A stretch of DNA of 64,000 nucleotides from the NCBI GenBank assembly GCA_947499125.1, contig CANMMP010000004.1, forward strand, positions 186,001 through 250,000. Direction: 5' to 3'. The notes beneath the pieces were generated by a model. The model saw only the letters and a program-made list of their open reading frames with translations, did no database searches and had not been told where the DNA came from. Positions 1-9,293 of the stretch are shown here, piece by piece. This DNA comes from an uncultured Pontibacter sp. (GTDB lineage Bacteria; Bacteroidota; Bacteroidia; Cytophagales; Hymenobacteraceae). The number at the start of each line of letters is the position of its first letter. Position 1 is the stretch's first letter. The position numbers were made by a program, and so were the translations under genes.

Positions 1-356
1 GCTTCGGGACCTATCCATCCTATATGAGTGTGTTTAAAGCTGTCCGTGAACTTTAAGCCATAGCCTAAGGCTCTATCCATGGCACTATGCCCAAAAAGCA
101 AGAGACCTGCAAACTGTAGCGTCTCATGGCCAAGATAGAATCCGGAAATGCCAACTGCAATGGCAATGCCCTGGTGGTGTAGCAGGTTATAGGTAAAAGC
201 ACCAACTCTTGAGCTAACCAGGTATCCGACCATTCCTATATCTGGAACAAGTAGTAGTGCAAAGTATAGCCACCAGTCATACCCTAAGTATAAGCTACCC
301 AAATAGGAGAGTACAAGCTTAGCCAGGTCTTCTGATTTTAGTAGTAGTTTCATCAT
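1..356 (-). CDS. DUF4260 family membrane protein (3' end cut by window)
   Basis: Reading the reverse strand from an ATG at 356 (or the adjacent in-frame ATG at 353) gives at least 118 residues with no stop before the window edge. The N-terminal KSEDLAKL, a WWLYFALLLVPD stretch, YNLLHH and the later DRALGYGLK and FKHTHIG segments match the DUF4260 family as I remember it: a small integral membrane protein of unknown function with about four helices. Known members are about 115-130 residues, so only the last few residues should be missing. It lies 9 bp downstream of the outer membrane barrel gene, so the two are probably co-transcribed. The function is unknown. Confidence 0.8.
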   Translation of the reverse strand, partial: MMKLLLKSEDLAKLVLSYLGSLYLGYDWWLYFALLLVPDIGMVGYLVSSRVGAFTYNLLHHQGIAIAVGISGFYLGHETLQFAGLLLFGHSAMDRALGYGLKFTDSFKHTHIGWIGPE

Positions 357-365
357 TAGCATAAG

Positions 366-926
366 TTAAAATCGGTAACCAACATGTACAGTAGGGAAGA
401 CTCCGAACTTGTCTTGCTTAAATTCATTGCCTTCAAACTTTATTTTATCTATATGAATGTTATAATCCAGGCTTACCCAAGGCGTAATGTATAGTCCTTT
501 AGGAGTTCCATCTTCATCTTTTTGGAAAAAGAAGCGATAACCAATGTGTGTGCCTACACCTATAGTTTTGCCTGTCTCTTCAACCCCACTTTCTTTATGG
601 GTTGCTTCATTAAAAGTATAGCCTGCTCCAAGGCCAGTGTAAAATCCAGTTGTTCCCTGCAGCAGGTAGCTTGCTTTCAAACCGAAGCCTTGCGTCATTA
701 AATTAAACCCTTTGTTCCCATGGAAGCTTTCCGGCTGCTGTACACCAAAAACGCCAACATCCAGGCGTACCCTGTCGGGCTGGTATATTACATGGGCGGA
801 GTAGCCTTTCAGGAAAAAGGCGATTGGATCAACTTCAACTTCCCAGGCCTGGGTTGGCTTCTCTGTCTGAGCTTGTGCAGCAGTGAACAGAAGGAGTGTA
901 AGAGCAGTAATGAGTAGCTTTTTCAT
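366..926 (-). CDS. Outer membrane beta-barrel protein
   Basis: This 186-residue protein has a clear signal peptide at residues 1-20 (MKKLLITALTLLLFTAAQAQ). The rest alternates polar and aromatic residues with glycine turns, and it ends in an aromatic residue (HVGYRF), as expected of a small outer membrane beta-barrel. GLGAGYTF and GTHIGYRFFF look like individual barrel strands. No catalytic motif is visible. The likely role is structural or small-molecule passage in the outer membrane. It is followed on the same strand by the DUF4260 gene, which suggests a two-gene operon. The exact family is not recognised. Confidence 0.75.
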   Translation of the reverse strand: MKKLLITALTLLLFTAAQAQTEKPTQAWEVEVDPIAFFLKGYSAHVIYQPDRVRLDVGVFGVQQPESFHGNKGFNLMTQGFGLKASYLLQGTTGFYTGLGAGYTFNEATHKESGVEETGKTIGVGTHIGYRFFFQKDEDGTPKGLYITPWVSLDYNIHIDKIKFEGNEFKQDKFGVFPTVHVGYRF

Positions 927-1198
927 GTTTTATTTTGTGTGTCGTGATTGATTCGCGCTTAACTTACCAGTACAGGAACAGCTTTAGATGACTAAGGCTA
1001 GTGCTAATCCTATAAGTAGTACAAATATCTGCCAACCAATCAGATGTGGGAAATTATCTTTCCCGAACACTTAAAATAAAAGGATGAGCTTTGGAAATAG
1101 GAGACTGAAGACTTTAGAGCAAAGTAGAGTGAACTACAAACTATAAAAAGCAGGCGACTTATTAAGACTGATGTGTTATAGTTCAATAATAGCATAGG

Positions 1199-1960
1199 CT
1201 AAGCATCAAGCCATTCTTTGAATGCAGTATACTTTTCTATACTTACAAAAGCATCTTTGGTAGTAGCAGGGCGCAGCTCTACTTTAAGTCGGGTAGGGGA
1301 ATACTTATGTATAGTGTCGATTGATTCCAGATGAATGATGAACTGCCGGCTTATTCTAAAGAAGTATTTCGGGTCGAGAATATTAAATAGCTTTTCTAAT
1401 GTATAATCTACAGGCAGGCGTTGTCCTTCCTTTGTTACCAGGAATGTCAGTTTTTCTTCAGAGTAAAAATAAGCAACATCAGCTATATCTATAGTTCTGA
1501 TTTTACTGCCCTGTGTTATTAGAAAGCGAGATTTATAAGCTGGTTCTTTGGGCAGCGCAGAATGTAGCAGTTCCTTAATAAAACCTGAGTTTATACCTGA
1601 AGTAGTTCTTAGCTTTTTGAACTTAGCAATACTGGCCTGTAGCTCTTCCGGATTTATTGGTTTTAGCAGATAATCGATGCTGTTCACTTTAAACGCCTTG
1701 ATCATGTAGTCGTCGTAGGCAGTAGTAAAAACTACCGGTGTAAAACACTCCACCTGATCAAAGATTGCAAAGCTTTGCCCATCGTCCAAGTGAATGTCCA
1801 TAAAAAGCAGGTCAGGTTGAGGATGGGTGCTTAGCCACTTTACACTCTCTTTTACAGACGGTAAAACAGCTTCTACTGTAATGCTGTCGTCACATTTAAT
1901 CAGCAGACTTTCCAGCCTTTTGGCAGCGAGTGACTCATCTTCAATGATTGCTACTTTCAT
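1199..1960 (-). CDS. LytTR-family response regulator
   Basis: This 253-residue response regulator has an N-terminal receiver domain (about 1-115) with the acidic pocket E7-D8-E9, the phosphoacceptor Asp55 in LLFMDIHLDD, a Thr at about 80 and the conserved Lys at about 100 (LLKP). A C-terminal LytTR DNA-binding domain follows at about 145-245 (FLITQGSKIRTIDIADVAYF, FFRISRQFIIHLESI). Such proteins bind promoter DNA through a beta-sheet rather than an HTH domain. The gene starts 81 bp after the histidine kinase stop on the same strand, so kinase and regulator form a pair. The target genes are not evident; the TonB receptor operon just upstream is a candidate by proximity only. Confidence 0.93.
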   Translation of the reverse strand: MKVAIIEDESLAAKRLESLLIKCDDSITVEAVLPSVKESVKWLSTHPQPDLLFMDIHLDDGQSFAIFDQVECFTPVVFTTAYDDYMIKAFKVNSIDYLLKPINPEELQASIAKFKKLRTTSGINSGFIKELLHSALPKEPAYKSRFLITQGSKIRTIDIADVAYFYSEEKLTFLVTKEGQRLPVDYTLEKLFNILDPKYFFRISRQFIIHLESIDTIHKYSPTRLKVELRPATTKDAFVSIEKYTAFKEWLDA

Positions 1961-2041
1961 GAGCTTAAAAATAAGGAGAACCAGAACAGTATCAACCCCT
2001 GAAACAGGAGAAGCCTTTACATTTTTACAGCTCTTTGCAGG

Positions 2042-3109
2042 CTAGGTCAGTAACGGAACCCTCGCCTGATACAGGCTGTCAGACAGCTGGAAAGTTACTT
2101 TTTTTGGTGTAAAATAACTATATTGGTTTGTAATATTTTTTAATCCAACACCTGTAGAAGCAAACTCCTGCTTCCTTAACTGTACATTATTCTGCACCAC
2201 CAGGTAATCGTCATCTTCCGCTCTTATGTCTACTACCAGCGGGCTGCTTTTAGATAGCTCATTGTGTTTAACAGCGTTTTCAATCAGCAGTTGTAAGGTT
2301 AGGGGTGGGATGTAAAGGTTCAGCTTTTCTGCAGGAATGGATATATTTACCTGTAGCTTATCTTCAAATCGAATCTTAAGCAGAAAAATGAAAGCGTTTA
2401 TAAAATCAATCTCTGTTTTTAGCGGTACTAACTCCTGATCACGCTGCTCCAGCACGTAACGGTAAGCTTTTGCAAGCCGATCAATAAACTTTTCCGATAA
2501 ATCTGCATCGACATGCACCAACGATGATAATACATTAAGACTGTTGAACAGAAAGTGGGGATTAACCTGGTTTTTTAAGCCTTCGTATTGCGCCTGTGCA
2601 ATTTCTTTTTGAAGTATCTCTGCGTTAACAGCTGCTTTATGGTAACTTTTAAGTGCATTCAAGCCTGTAAGAGCTGAGAAATAAACTCCCGAGAATAACA
2701 GGTTTATGACTGCGTTTAATCGTAATTCAACTTCAAAGTCTATCTTACCTATGGGCTCCATCTGAAGTATAAATACAAAGGGCACGATACCTATCAGAAA
2801 AACTAACAGCAGGCTAAACAACTGGAATACAAGCAGCCCAACAATATACTTTAGGTACAAGGCTTTTAAAAAGGACAGATACTTTTCCTGTTGTATTATA
2901 AGTAAGCGGTATCCTTCATATAAAAGCAAGAAATAAACAAAGGCGTAAGTTAGATCAAATACAAGGTGGCTTACCGGGTAAAACAAGGAGCCATAAATAA
3001 CAAATGCCAAAGCACTTGTATACAATACAGAAAGTAAGACAGCTGAAACGAGTTTTAATTTTACAGTTTCCTTATTACTTTTCTCTCTGATTAAGCTAGC
3101 TAGCTTCAT
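2042..3109 (-). CDS. LytS/YehU-type sensor histidine kinase
   Basis: This 355-residue inner membrane kinase has an N-terminal half with four or more hydrophobic helices (about 18-40, 46-70, 88-115, 130-150). A short linker leads to the His_kinase domain. The phosphoacceptor is His185 in QVNPHFLFNSLN, the hallmark of the LytS/YehU group. The N-box equivalent (LQLLIENAVKHN) and a G-box (STGVGLKNI) show an intact ATP-binding domain. No periplasmic sensor domain is visible, so the stimulus is probably sensed within the membrane. It is the partner of the downstream LytTR regulator, in kinase-regulator order. Confidence 0.93.
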   Translation of the reverse strand: MKLASLIREKSNKETVKLKLVSAVLLSVLYTSALAFVIYGSLFYPVSHLVFDLTYAFVYFLLLYEGYRLLIIQQEKYLSFLKALYLKYIVGLLVFQLFSLLLVFLIGIVPFVFILQMEPIGKIDFEVELRLNAVINLLFSGVYFSALTGLNALKSYHKAAVNAEILQKEIAQAQYEGLKNQVNPHFLFNSLNVLSSLVHVDADLSEKFIDRLAKAYRYVLEQRDQELVPLKTEIDFINAFIFLLKIRFEDKLQVNISIPAEKLNLYIPPLTLQLLIENAVKHNELSKSSPLVVDIRAEDDDYLVVQNNVQLRKQEFASTGVGLKNITNQYSYFTPKKVTFQLSDSLYQARVPLLT

Positions 3110-3232
3110 ACATTCATGTTTGTTCAGGTTGACTCTGAATAAAAGGTAAAGCTCTTCTTGAAAGCTTTAAGATCAAACCCTACTGTTCATAGGTGGAGCA
3201 GGGTTAGATCTGATGGCAAGTTGATGATTTGC

Positions 3233-4027
3233 TTATTGTGCTTCTGCTTCTATGATTGAAACTGCAGAAGCTCCAAAGTAGCCTATAGCCCCGTTACTAA
3301 TGTTGGAAGGAGCATTGGCAGGTGTACCTTCAAAAGGGCCACCAGAAGAATTTTGCTGGTTTAGAAGAGCAAACCAGAAGTCGTAAGCTGGCTTGTCGAT
3401 ACCATACACTTCAACTCTTAATCTGTCTCCTTTTTGTACAGCAAACTGCATATTGGCATGGCCATAATTACCGTCATAAAGCTCATCATTCAGCACAGCC
3501 AACTCATCGGGCTCTAATACTCCATTAATATAAACATTCCAGCGGTAGTTATTGCCTTTACCTGCCGGGTCTCCGAAATGGACGATAGGGTAATAACCTT
3601 CATCTTCCATATGTCCTGCAGCTTTGTATTCGAATGTTAATGAATCAAGCGGAGAGACAGCAGGCATATAGCTCTGAGCAGTGTATTCTTTGCCGTTAAC
3701 CACAGCTTTAAAATAATAGGTGTAGCCAGGGATACCCTGCAACGTGTTTGTCTGGTACAGACCCTCGCCGGCCGCTTTCAGTGTGTCTGTATGGCCATGA
3801 TTGTCGGATATAATGACCAATGCACCGTTAACGCCTGTTGTACGTCCTTCATCCAGGTACCCCTTGGTATTGGATAAGCGCACCTTATACGGGCCCGGCT
3901 GATCTGTTAACAAACCTTCCACTACTAATCTGCTCTCAGCTGTGTCCAGTTCGTAATCAATCACTTCTTCGCAGCTGGTAAAGGCCAGCATAAGCATAGC
4001 CAGCAAGTATAAAAGTATCTTTTTCAT
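3233..4027 (-). CDS. DUF4249 lipoprotein
   Basis: This 264-residue protein has a lipoprotein signal ending at lipobox Cys19 (LAFTSCEE). The rest matches DUF4249: a mixed beta domain beginning near RLVVEGLLTDQPGPYKVRLS, then GLYQTNTLQGIPGYTYYFKA. Proteins of this family are almost always encoded directly after a TonB-dependent receptor in Bacteroidota and are thought to sit on the outer membrane as partners of the receptor. Here the receptor gene ends 11 bp upstream, which fits co-transcription. The substrate is unknown. Length and domain content look complete. Confidence 0.88.
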   Translation of the reverse strand: MKKILLYLLAMLMLAFTSCEEVIDYELDTAESRLVVEGLLTDQPGPYKVRLSNTKGYLDEGRTTGVNGALVIISDNHGHTDTLKAAGEGLYQTNTLQGIPGYTYYFKAVVNGKEYTAQSYMPAVSPLDSLTFEYKAAGHMEDEGYYPIVHFGDPAGKGNNYRWNVYINGVLEPDELAVLNDELYDGNYGHANMQFAVQKGDRLRVEVYGIDKPAYDFWFALLNQQNSSGGPFEGTPANAPSNISNGAIGYFGASAVSIIEAEAQ

Positions 4028-4038
4028 TTTGCGTCTGA

Positions 4039-6372
4039 TTAAAAATTGAAGTTATAGGTAAGAGATGGCACAATACCGAACAGGTACGTTTTTACAGCTT
4101 CTGTTTTGCTGCTGTCATCTTCGTTCTCGCGGAAGTAGATAGAGAAAGCGTTTTTGCGTGCATATGCATTGTAGATACTCAGCGTCCAGGAACTGGTGTA
4201 TTTCTTAAACTCATTCCTCGGCTTCTCATAGGTAGCGGAAAGGTCTAAGCGGTGGTAATCTGGCAGGCGGTAACCGTTACGCTCAGAGTAAACAGGGTAA
4301 GTTTTGCCATTATACTCGTAACGGCCGACCGGCATGGTAATAGCCCCACCTGTAGCGTAAGTCCAGTTAGTTCCCAGGTTTATACTTGGGCTAAACTGAT
4401 AGCTAAGCACCAGGTTTCCGGAGTGGCGGCGGTCATAGCGCAGCGGGTAAGACTTGTTATTATTAATTCCTGGTACTGTGCGTTCTGTTTTAGATAAAGT
4501 ATAGCTTATCCAGCCAGTCAGTAACCCCTTCTGCTTGCGCAGGTAAAATTCAGCTCCATAGGCTTCGCCGCTGCCCCGTAGTAACTCTGTCTCCAGGCGC
4601 TCGTTCAGGAATATCTCTGCGTAATCCTTATAGTCGATCTGGTTGTCCATCCACTTGTAGTATACTTCCACAGAGCCTTCAAACATGTTATCCTGAAAGT
4701 TGCGGAAGTAGCCGGCTGCTACCTGATCAGCCTTCTGTGGTTTTACATACGTGCTGCTTGGTATCCATACATCAAATGGCATTGCGGATGTAGAATTTGA
4801 CACCAGGTGCAGGTATTGCAGTGTTCGGTTGTAAGATGCCTTAATAGAGCTTGCATCATTCAGTTCATACTTGGCTGCAAAGCGTGGCTCCAACCCACCA
4901 TAGCTTTTTATCTTCTCAAATCGGCTATAGGTTACAGTATCTACCGGCGTATCAAAGTTTTCATCGTACAGGTACACTTTGCCCGGTCCCATGTTCGTAA
5001 AGCTGGATAACCTTAAGCCATAATCAAGGGTTAACCGGTCCGTGATCTGGTGCTCATTGCTCAGGTATAGCGCTCCCTCCAGCGCACTCGTAGAATTTAG
5101 TTTAAGCGCGTTAACATAAGAGAATTTGCCCGGTTTAACTTCAGCAGGCATAAAGTTATAGTAAGTCAGGTGCAGGCCAAACCGCAGCTGGTTCCTTGGA
5201 TTTAGAAAAAGAGTGTAGTCATTCTTTAATCCATAATCTTTGATGTGTGACTTCCAGGTAAATTCAGATTCTTTTTCTTTTGAGCCAAGAGCATAGTCAA
5301 AGTCGGAGAAGATAAAGGTGGTGTTGGAGAAAAGTCTGTCACTAAACAGGTGGTTCCAACGCACAGTGGCAGTGGCATTACCCCAGTTCATCTTAAAGTC
5401 GTTGGTGGCTGCTACATCGCGTCCAAAGTAACCTGACACATATAGGCGGTTCTTTTCGTTTAAAGTATAGTTGAGCTTGGTGTTCAGGTCGTAGAAGTAC
5501 AGTTTGTTATTTTTTACATTCTCATCGCTGCTCAATCCAAAGAAGATGTCGGCATACGTGCGGCGGCCTGATACTATAAAGGAACTTTTGTCTTTGATAA
5601 TGGGTGCTTCAACTGTCAGGCGGCTGGAGATAGTACCTATACCACCCGATATTTCCAAGTTTTTATTGTTCCCCTCTTTCATGCGGATGTCCAGAAGGGA
5701 AGAAAGCCTGCCGCCATGTTGGGCTGGAATTCCCCCTTTGTAGAGCTGCACGTCTTTAATAGCATCGGCATTAAATACTGAGAAAAAGCCCATCAGGTGC
5801 GAGGCATTATACACAGGTGCTTCATCCAAAAGAATTAAGTTTTGGTCCACACCGCCGCCACGCACATAGAAGCCCGATGTGCCTTCGCCGGCATTCTGCA
5901 CACCTGGCAGTAGCTGTATGGCTTTTACCAGATCTACTTCACCCAGCAGGGCAGGCATGTTTTTTATTTCGGCCACCTGCATCTTCAGGGTGCTCATCTC
6001 CATGCTTTTCACGTTGGTGTCTTCCCTACGCGATACAACTTCCACTTCTTTCAACTTAGTCACATTTTGCTCCAATTCTGTGTCAAGTTTCGTGCTGCTC
6101 TGTAGGTGCACTTGTCTGGAGATAGTTATATACCCAAGATAATTGAAGGTAAGGGTGTAGGTGCCTTTAGGTAGGGTAAGAGCGTAGTAGCCGTACTCGT
6201 TGGTAGTAACGCCAGTACCCGGTAGCTCTTGCACGCTAACCGAAGAGCCGATTAATCCTTCGCCAGTGGCTTTATCTTTTACATAACCGCTGACGGTTAC
6301 TTTCTCCTGTGCTACTGCCACAGATGTCGATAGGCAAAGCAGTAGCACTAGTAAGCTCAATAATTGTTTCAT
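4039..6372 (-). CDS. TonB-dependent receptor with carboxypeptidase-like N-terminal domain
   Basis: The start is placed at the ATG at 6372, because the signal peptide (MKQLLSLLVLLLCLSTSVAVAQ) begins there; an upstream in-frame ATG at 6417 would put a poorly hydrophilic tail before it. The 777-residue product has a carboxypeptidase-regulatory-like domain (about 22-105, VSGYVKDKATGEGLIGSSV), a plug domain (about 120-225, LPGVQNAGEGTSGFYVRGGG, LDEAPVYN) and a 22-strand-type beta barrel to the C-terminal Phe. It imports an unknown ligand across the outer membrane using TonB energy. The downstream DUF4249 lipoprotein gene marks a receptor/lipoprotein unit that differs from SusCD. Confidence 0.93.
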   Translation of the reverse strand: MKQLLSLLVLLLCLSTSVAVAQEKVTVSGYVKDKATGEGLIGSSVSVQELPGTGVTTNEYGYYALTLPKGTYTLTFNYLGYITISRQVHLQSSTKLDTELEQNVTKLKEVEVVSRREDTNVKSMEMSTLKMQVAEIKNMPALLGEVDLVKAIQLLPGVQNAGEGTSGFYVRGGGVDQNLILLDEAPVYNASHLMGFFSVFNADAIKDVQLYKGGIPAQHGGRLSSLLDIRMKEGNNKNLEISGGIGTISSRLTVEAPIIKDKSSFIVSGRRTYADIFFGLSSDENVKNNKLYFYDLNTKLNYTLNEKNRLYVSGYFGRDVAATNDFKMNWGNATATVRWNHLFSDRLFSNTTFIFSDFDYALGSKEKESEFTWKSHIKDYGLKNDYTLFLNPRNQLRFGLHLTYYNFMPAEVKPGKFSYVNALKLNSTSALEGALYLSNEHQITDRLTLDYGLRLSSFTNMGPGKVYLYDENFDTPVDTVTYSRFEKIKSYGGLEPRFAAKYELNDASSIKASYNRTLQYLHLVSNSTSAMPFDVWIPSSTYVKPQKADQVAAGYFRNFQDNMFEGSVEVYYKWMDNQIDYKDYAEIFLNERLETELLRGSGEAYGAEFYLRKQKGLLTGWISYTLSKTERTVPGINNNKSYPLRYDRRHSGNLVLSYQFSPSINLGTNWTYATGGAITMPVGRYEYNGKTYPVYSERNGYRLPDYHRLDLSATYEKPRNEFKKYTSSWTLSIYNAYARKNAFSIYFRENEDDSSKTEAVKTYLFGIVPSLTYNFNF

Positions 6373-7042
6373 GGTTTTATTTTGTAATATATATAGGAAC
6401 AATGGGATAAGCGACACAAAGGTATTTTGCTACTGGAAGTAAGACTTTATAAAATTTCCGGAAAGCTTTATAGTTTTAATAACCTCATGTCATACTTTTA
6501 GTGCCACTCTCTAAATCATAAGCAAAATTATGGTGGTATTGGTACTGCTTAAAATGAACTTTTCCGAACACCGTATTTTGTTGTATGAAAGCTGATAAAT
6601 AGGGTATGAACTGATAAATAATTGTGAGTTCACACTTTAGTTGGTTAATTATACAAGTGCCGATTCTATGATGGGTACTGTGGAAAGATCTCTTCAACTT
6701 GACTGAGAAGGGCTGAAACTAATTGATTCAGGTTTCATACTGCTTCTGCGTTTCTAGCTTCAAAAGCTTGTTTCTGATGCAGCATAAGCTAGAACCTGAG
6801 CAGTTCAAAGTATACCAACTTATCACTGGAACCCGAAATTGATCCAGGTTAACCTGCTCAGACTAACGGCGATCTTGGAAGAGATCTACTACAGGCTTAC
6901 CGGATGAAATAGAAGTGAAGAAAAGCATTGCACGCCCAACACAAGAGCTAAAGGAGTAGACACAAAAGGCATTTTGCTTTTCGCGAGTTAAGAAAAGAAC
7001 TCTTTTGTACAATAATAGGGTATAATGTTTCAGCTAATATAG
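6373..7042. other. Intergenic region of about 670 bp without a supported gene
   Basis: This stretch separates the start of the TonB receptor gene from the stop of the copper ATPase gene (both minus strand). Short open frames are present but lack codon structure or a recognisable product. On the plus strand around 6778-6895 two short open stretches (ending ITGTRN and EEIYYRLTG) look faintly protein-like and are broken by stops, so a decayed gene is possible. The receptor promoter should lie near 6380-6470, but no clear TAnnTTTG element could be fixed. Confidence 0.5.
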
Positions 7043-9169
7043 TTACTTTATCTGTCTGCGCAACAGCTGCGCATTGATAGCTACAATCACGGTGCTCAGG
7101 CTCATAAGTGCAGCACCAATGGCCGGAGAAACCATGATTCCCTGCTGATACAGTACGCCAGCAGCCAATGGAAGTGCTATGACGTTGTAGCCTGTCGCCC
7201 AGATCAGGTTTTGGATCATTTTCCGGTAAGTAGCTTTGCCGAACATGATAAGCGAGGCAATGTCCTGCGGGTTGCTGTTTACCAAAATGATGTCAGCTGT
7301 CTCGGCGGCTACGTCGGTGCCAGAACCTACCGCAATGCCTACATCGGCCTGCGCCAGGGCAGGAGCATCGTTAACACCGTCTCCGGTCATGGCCACAAAC
7401 TCTCCCTTGGCCTGCAGCTCTTTTATCTTCTCCTGTTTCTGGTGCGGCAGCACGTTGGCCAGGTAACCATCCATACCCAGTTTATCGCTCACGTTTTTGG
7501 CTACGCGCTCATTATCACCGGTCAGGAGCAGGTTCTTGATGCCGTTCTCCTTTAATACTTTTATAGCGCCTGCAGACTCCGGTCGTATCTGGTCGCGCAT
7601 GGTAATGTAGCCGGCAACCTGCTGGTCCACCAGCACATAAACCACCGTTTCTACACCTTCTTCGGCCTTGCTTTCCGGCACTTGTATGCCATACTCTTTA
7701 ATATAGTTTGGTCCGACCACTTTAACATCGCTGCCTTCCACAGTGCCTTCCAGTCCTTTGCCAGGCAAGTAATTAAAGTTTTCTGAAGCAGGTACGGCAA
7801 TTCCATCCGCTTTTACTTTACGCAGAATACCCTGCGAGATGTAGTGTTCGGAATTCTGTTCCACACCCGAAGCCAGGCGTAGCAGTTCCTGCTCAGGGAA
7901 ACGCTGGTCGAAGGAAACAACCTGTTCCACTTCATGAGAGCCTTGCGTCAGGGTGCCTGTTTTATCGAAGATGATGGTCGTGATCAGGCGGGAATTCTCA
8001 AAGGCAGTTCTGTTGCGTATCAGAAGCCCGTTATTGGCAGAAACAGCTGTGGAGATAGCTACTACCAGCGGAATGGCCAGGCCTAGTGCGTGCGGGCAGG
8101 AAATCACCATCACCGTTACCATCCGCTCCAGGGCAAAGTCCAGTTCAGCGCCCACCAACAACCAGACGGCAAAGGTGCCAAAGCCGGCGACCAGTGCCAC
8201 GTAGGTGAGCCATTTAGCTGCTTTATCGGCCAGGCGCTGCGTGTCTGATTTTGTTTTCTGTGCTTCCTGCACCAGGTTGATCACTTTGTTCAGATAGCTG
8301 TCTTTGCCGGTGCTAACCACACGCACCTGCAGCGAACCGTTCCCGTTGATGGCTCCGCCGATTACGTTATCATCTTTCCTTTTCTGCACCGGTTTGCTCT
8401 CGCCGGTCAGCATGCTCTCATTCAGGTAACTATCACCCTGTACCACCACCCCGTCAGCAGGAACTTTCTCTCCGGGCTTTACCAGGATCAGGTCACCTGG
8501 ATGCAGGTCTTCAACTTTTAGGGTTATAGTCTCTCCGTTTCTGATCACCTGCGCTTCGGATGGCATCATGCTTACCAGCAGTTCCAGGGCTTTAGATGCC
8601 CCCAGCACCGATTTCATTTCGATCCAGTGCCCCAGTAGCATGATCACGATCAGGGTGGCCAGTTCCCAGAAAAAGTCCATGCCTTCGAGCCCGAACGCAA
8701 CGGCGGTGCTATACACATAGGCCACGGAAATGGCAACACCTATCAGCGTCATCATGCCCGGTGCACCTTTCTTTACTTCTTCCACTAAACCTGTCAGGAA
8801 AGGCCAGCCACCGTAAAAATAGATGATACTGGAAAGTGCAAAAGCGATGTACATGCCATAGGGCACATCCAGCGAAAAGCCAAGAATGTGCTGCACCATC
8901 GGGCTTAGCACGATCACCGGAACCGACAGCACCAGCGATACCCAGAAACGCTTCTTAAAATCTTCAATCATCATGCGGTGATGGTCATGCCCGGCTTCAC
9001 CGTGTGCCGCGTGTCCCTGGTGTGGTGGGTGATGGCGCGTGTCGCTGTGCATGGCATCGCTATGGCCATGCAGGGTTTTTTCTTGCAGGCGCTCTTCTAT
9101 TTTTTCTGCCTTGTTTACAGACTGTTCTTTGTGGCTGTGATGTTCGTGGTGTCCGTGATCTTTATTCAT
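7043..9169 (-). CDS. copB: CopB-type copper-translocating P-type ATPase (P1B-3)
   Basis: This 708-residue heavy-metal P-type ATPase has no N-terminal HMA domain. It begins instead with a histidine-rich cytosolic tail (residues 1-66, about 20 His). The metal-binding transmembrane motif is CPH (358-360) in [13 protein letters not shown], which defines the CopB/P1B-3 class that exports copper or silver. Other motifs: TGES 255-258, phosphorylated Asp402 in DKTGTLT, and the hinge GDGVND near the C-terminus. The P1B family usually has SEHP in the nucleotide domain, whereas this protein reads SEHY. The gene stands alone on the minus strand; the copper regulator, porin operon and multicopper oxidase lie 8-17 kb away. 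Confidence 0.9.
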   Translation of the reverse strand: MNKDHGHHEHHSHKEQSVNKAEKIEERLQEKTLHGHSDAMHSDTRHHPPHQGHAAHGEAGHDHHRMMIEDFKKRFWVSLVLSVPVIVLSPMVQHILGFSLDVPYGMYIAFALSSIIYFYGGWPFLTGLVEEVKKGAPGMMTLIGVAISVAYVYSTAVAFGLEGMDFFWELATLIVIMLLGHWIEMKSVLGASKALELLVSMMPSEAQVIRNGETITLKVEDLHPGDLILVKPGEKVPADGVVVQGDSYLNESMLTGESKPVQKRKDDNVIGGAINGNGSLQVRVVSTGKDSYLNKVINLVQEAQKTKSDTQRLADKAAKWLTYVALVAGFGTFAVWLLVGAELDFALERMVTVMVISCPHALGLAIPLVVAISTAVSANNGLLIRNRTAFENSRLITTIIFDKTGTLTQGSHEVEQVVSFDQRFPEQELLRLASGVEQNSEHYISQGILRKVKADGIAVPASENFNYLPGKGLEGTVEGSDVKVVGPNYIKEYGIQVPESKAEEGVETVVYVLVDQQVAGYITMRDQIRPESAGAIKVLKENGIKNLLLTGDNERVAKNVSDKLGMDGYLANVLPHQKQEKIKELQAKGEFVAMTGDGVNDAPALAQADVGIAVGSGTDVAAETADIILVNSNPQDIASLIMFGKATYRKMIQNLIWATGYNVIALPLAAGVLYQQGIMVSPAIGAALMSLSTVIVAINAQLLRRQIK

Positions 9170-9293
9170 AGCTTTTCAGTTTTATGGACCTGTATCGGGT
9201 AACCTTTTCGGATATATCATGTACGGTCATTTGCCCCACGATGCTCTGAAGACTACCAAACCACTATGCTGATTTTCGCTGAGTAAGGATGTC

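Noticed and set aside
6485-6697. A 70-codon minus-strand frame between the TonB receptor and copper ATPase genes
   Set aside because: AT-rich, no domain, no ribosome-binding site and no conserved-looking sequence.
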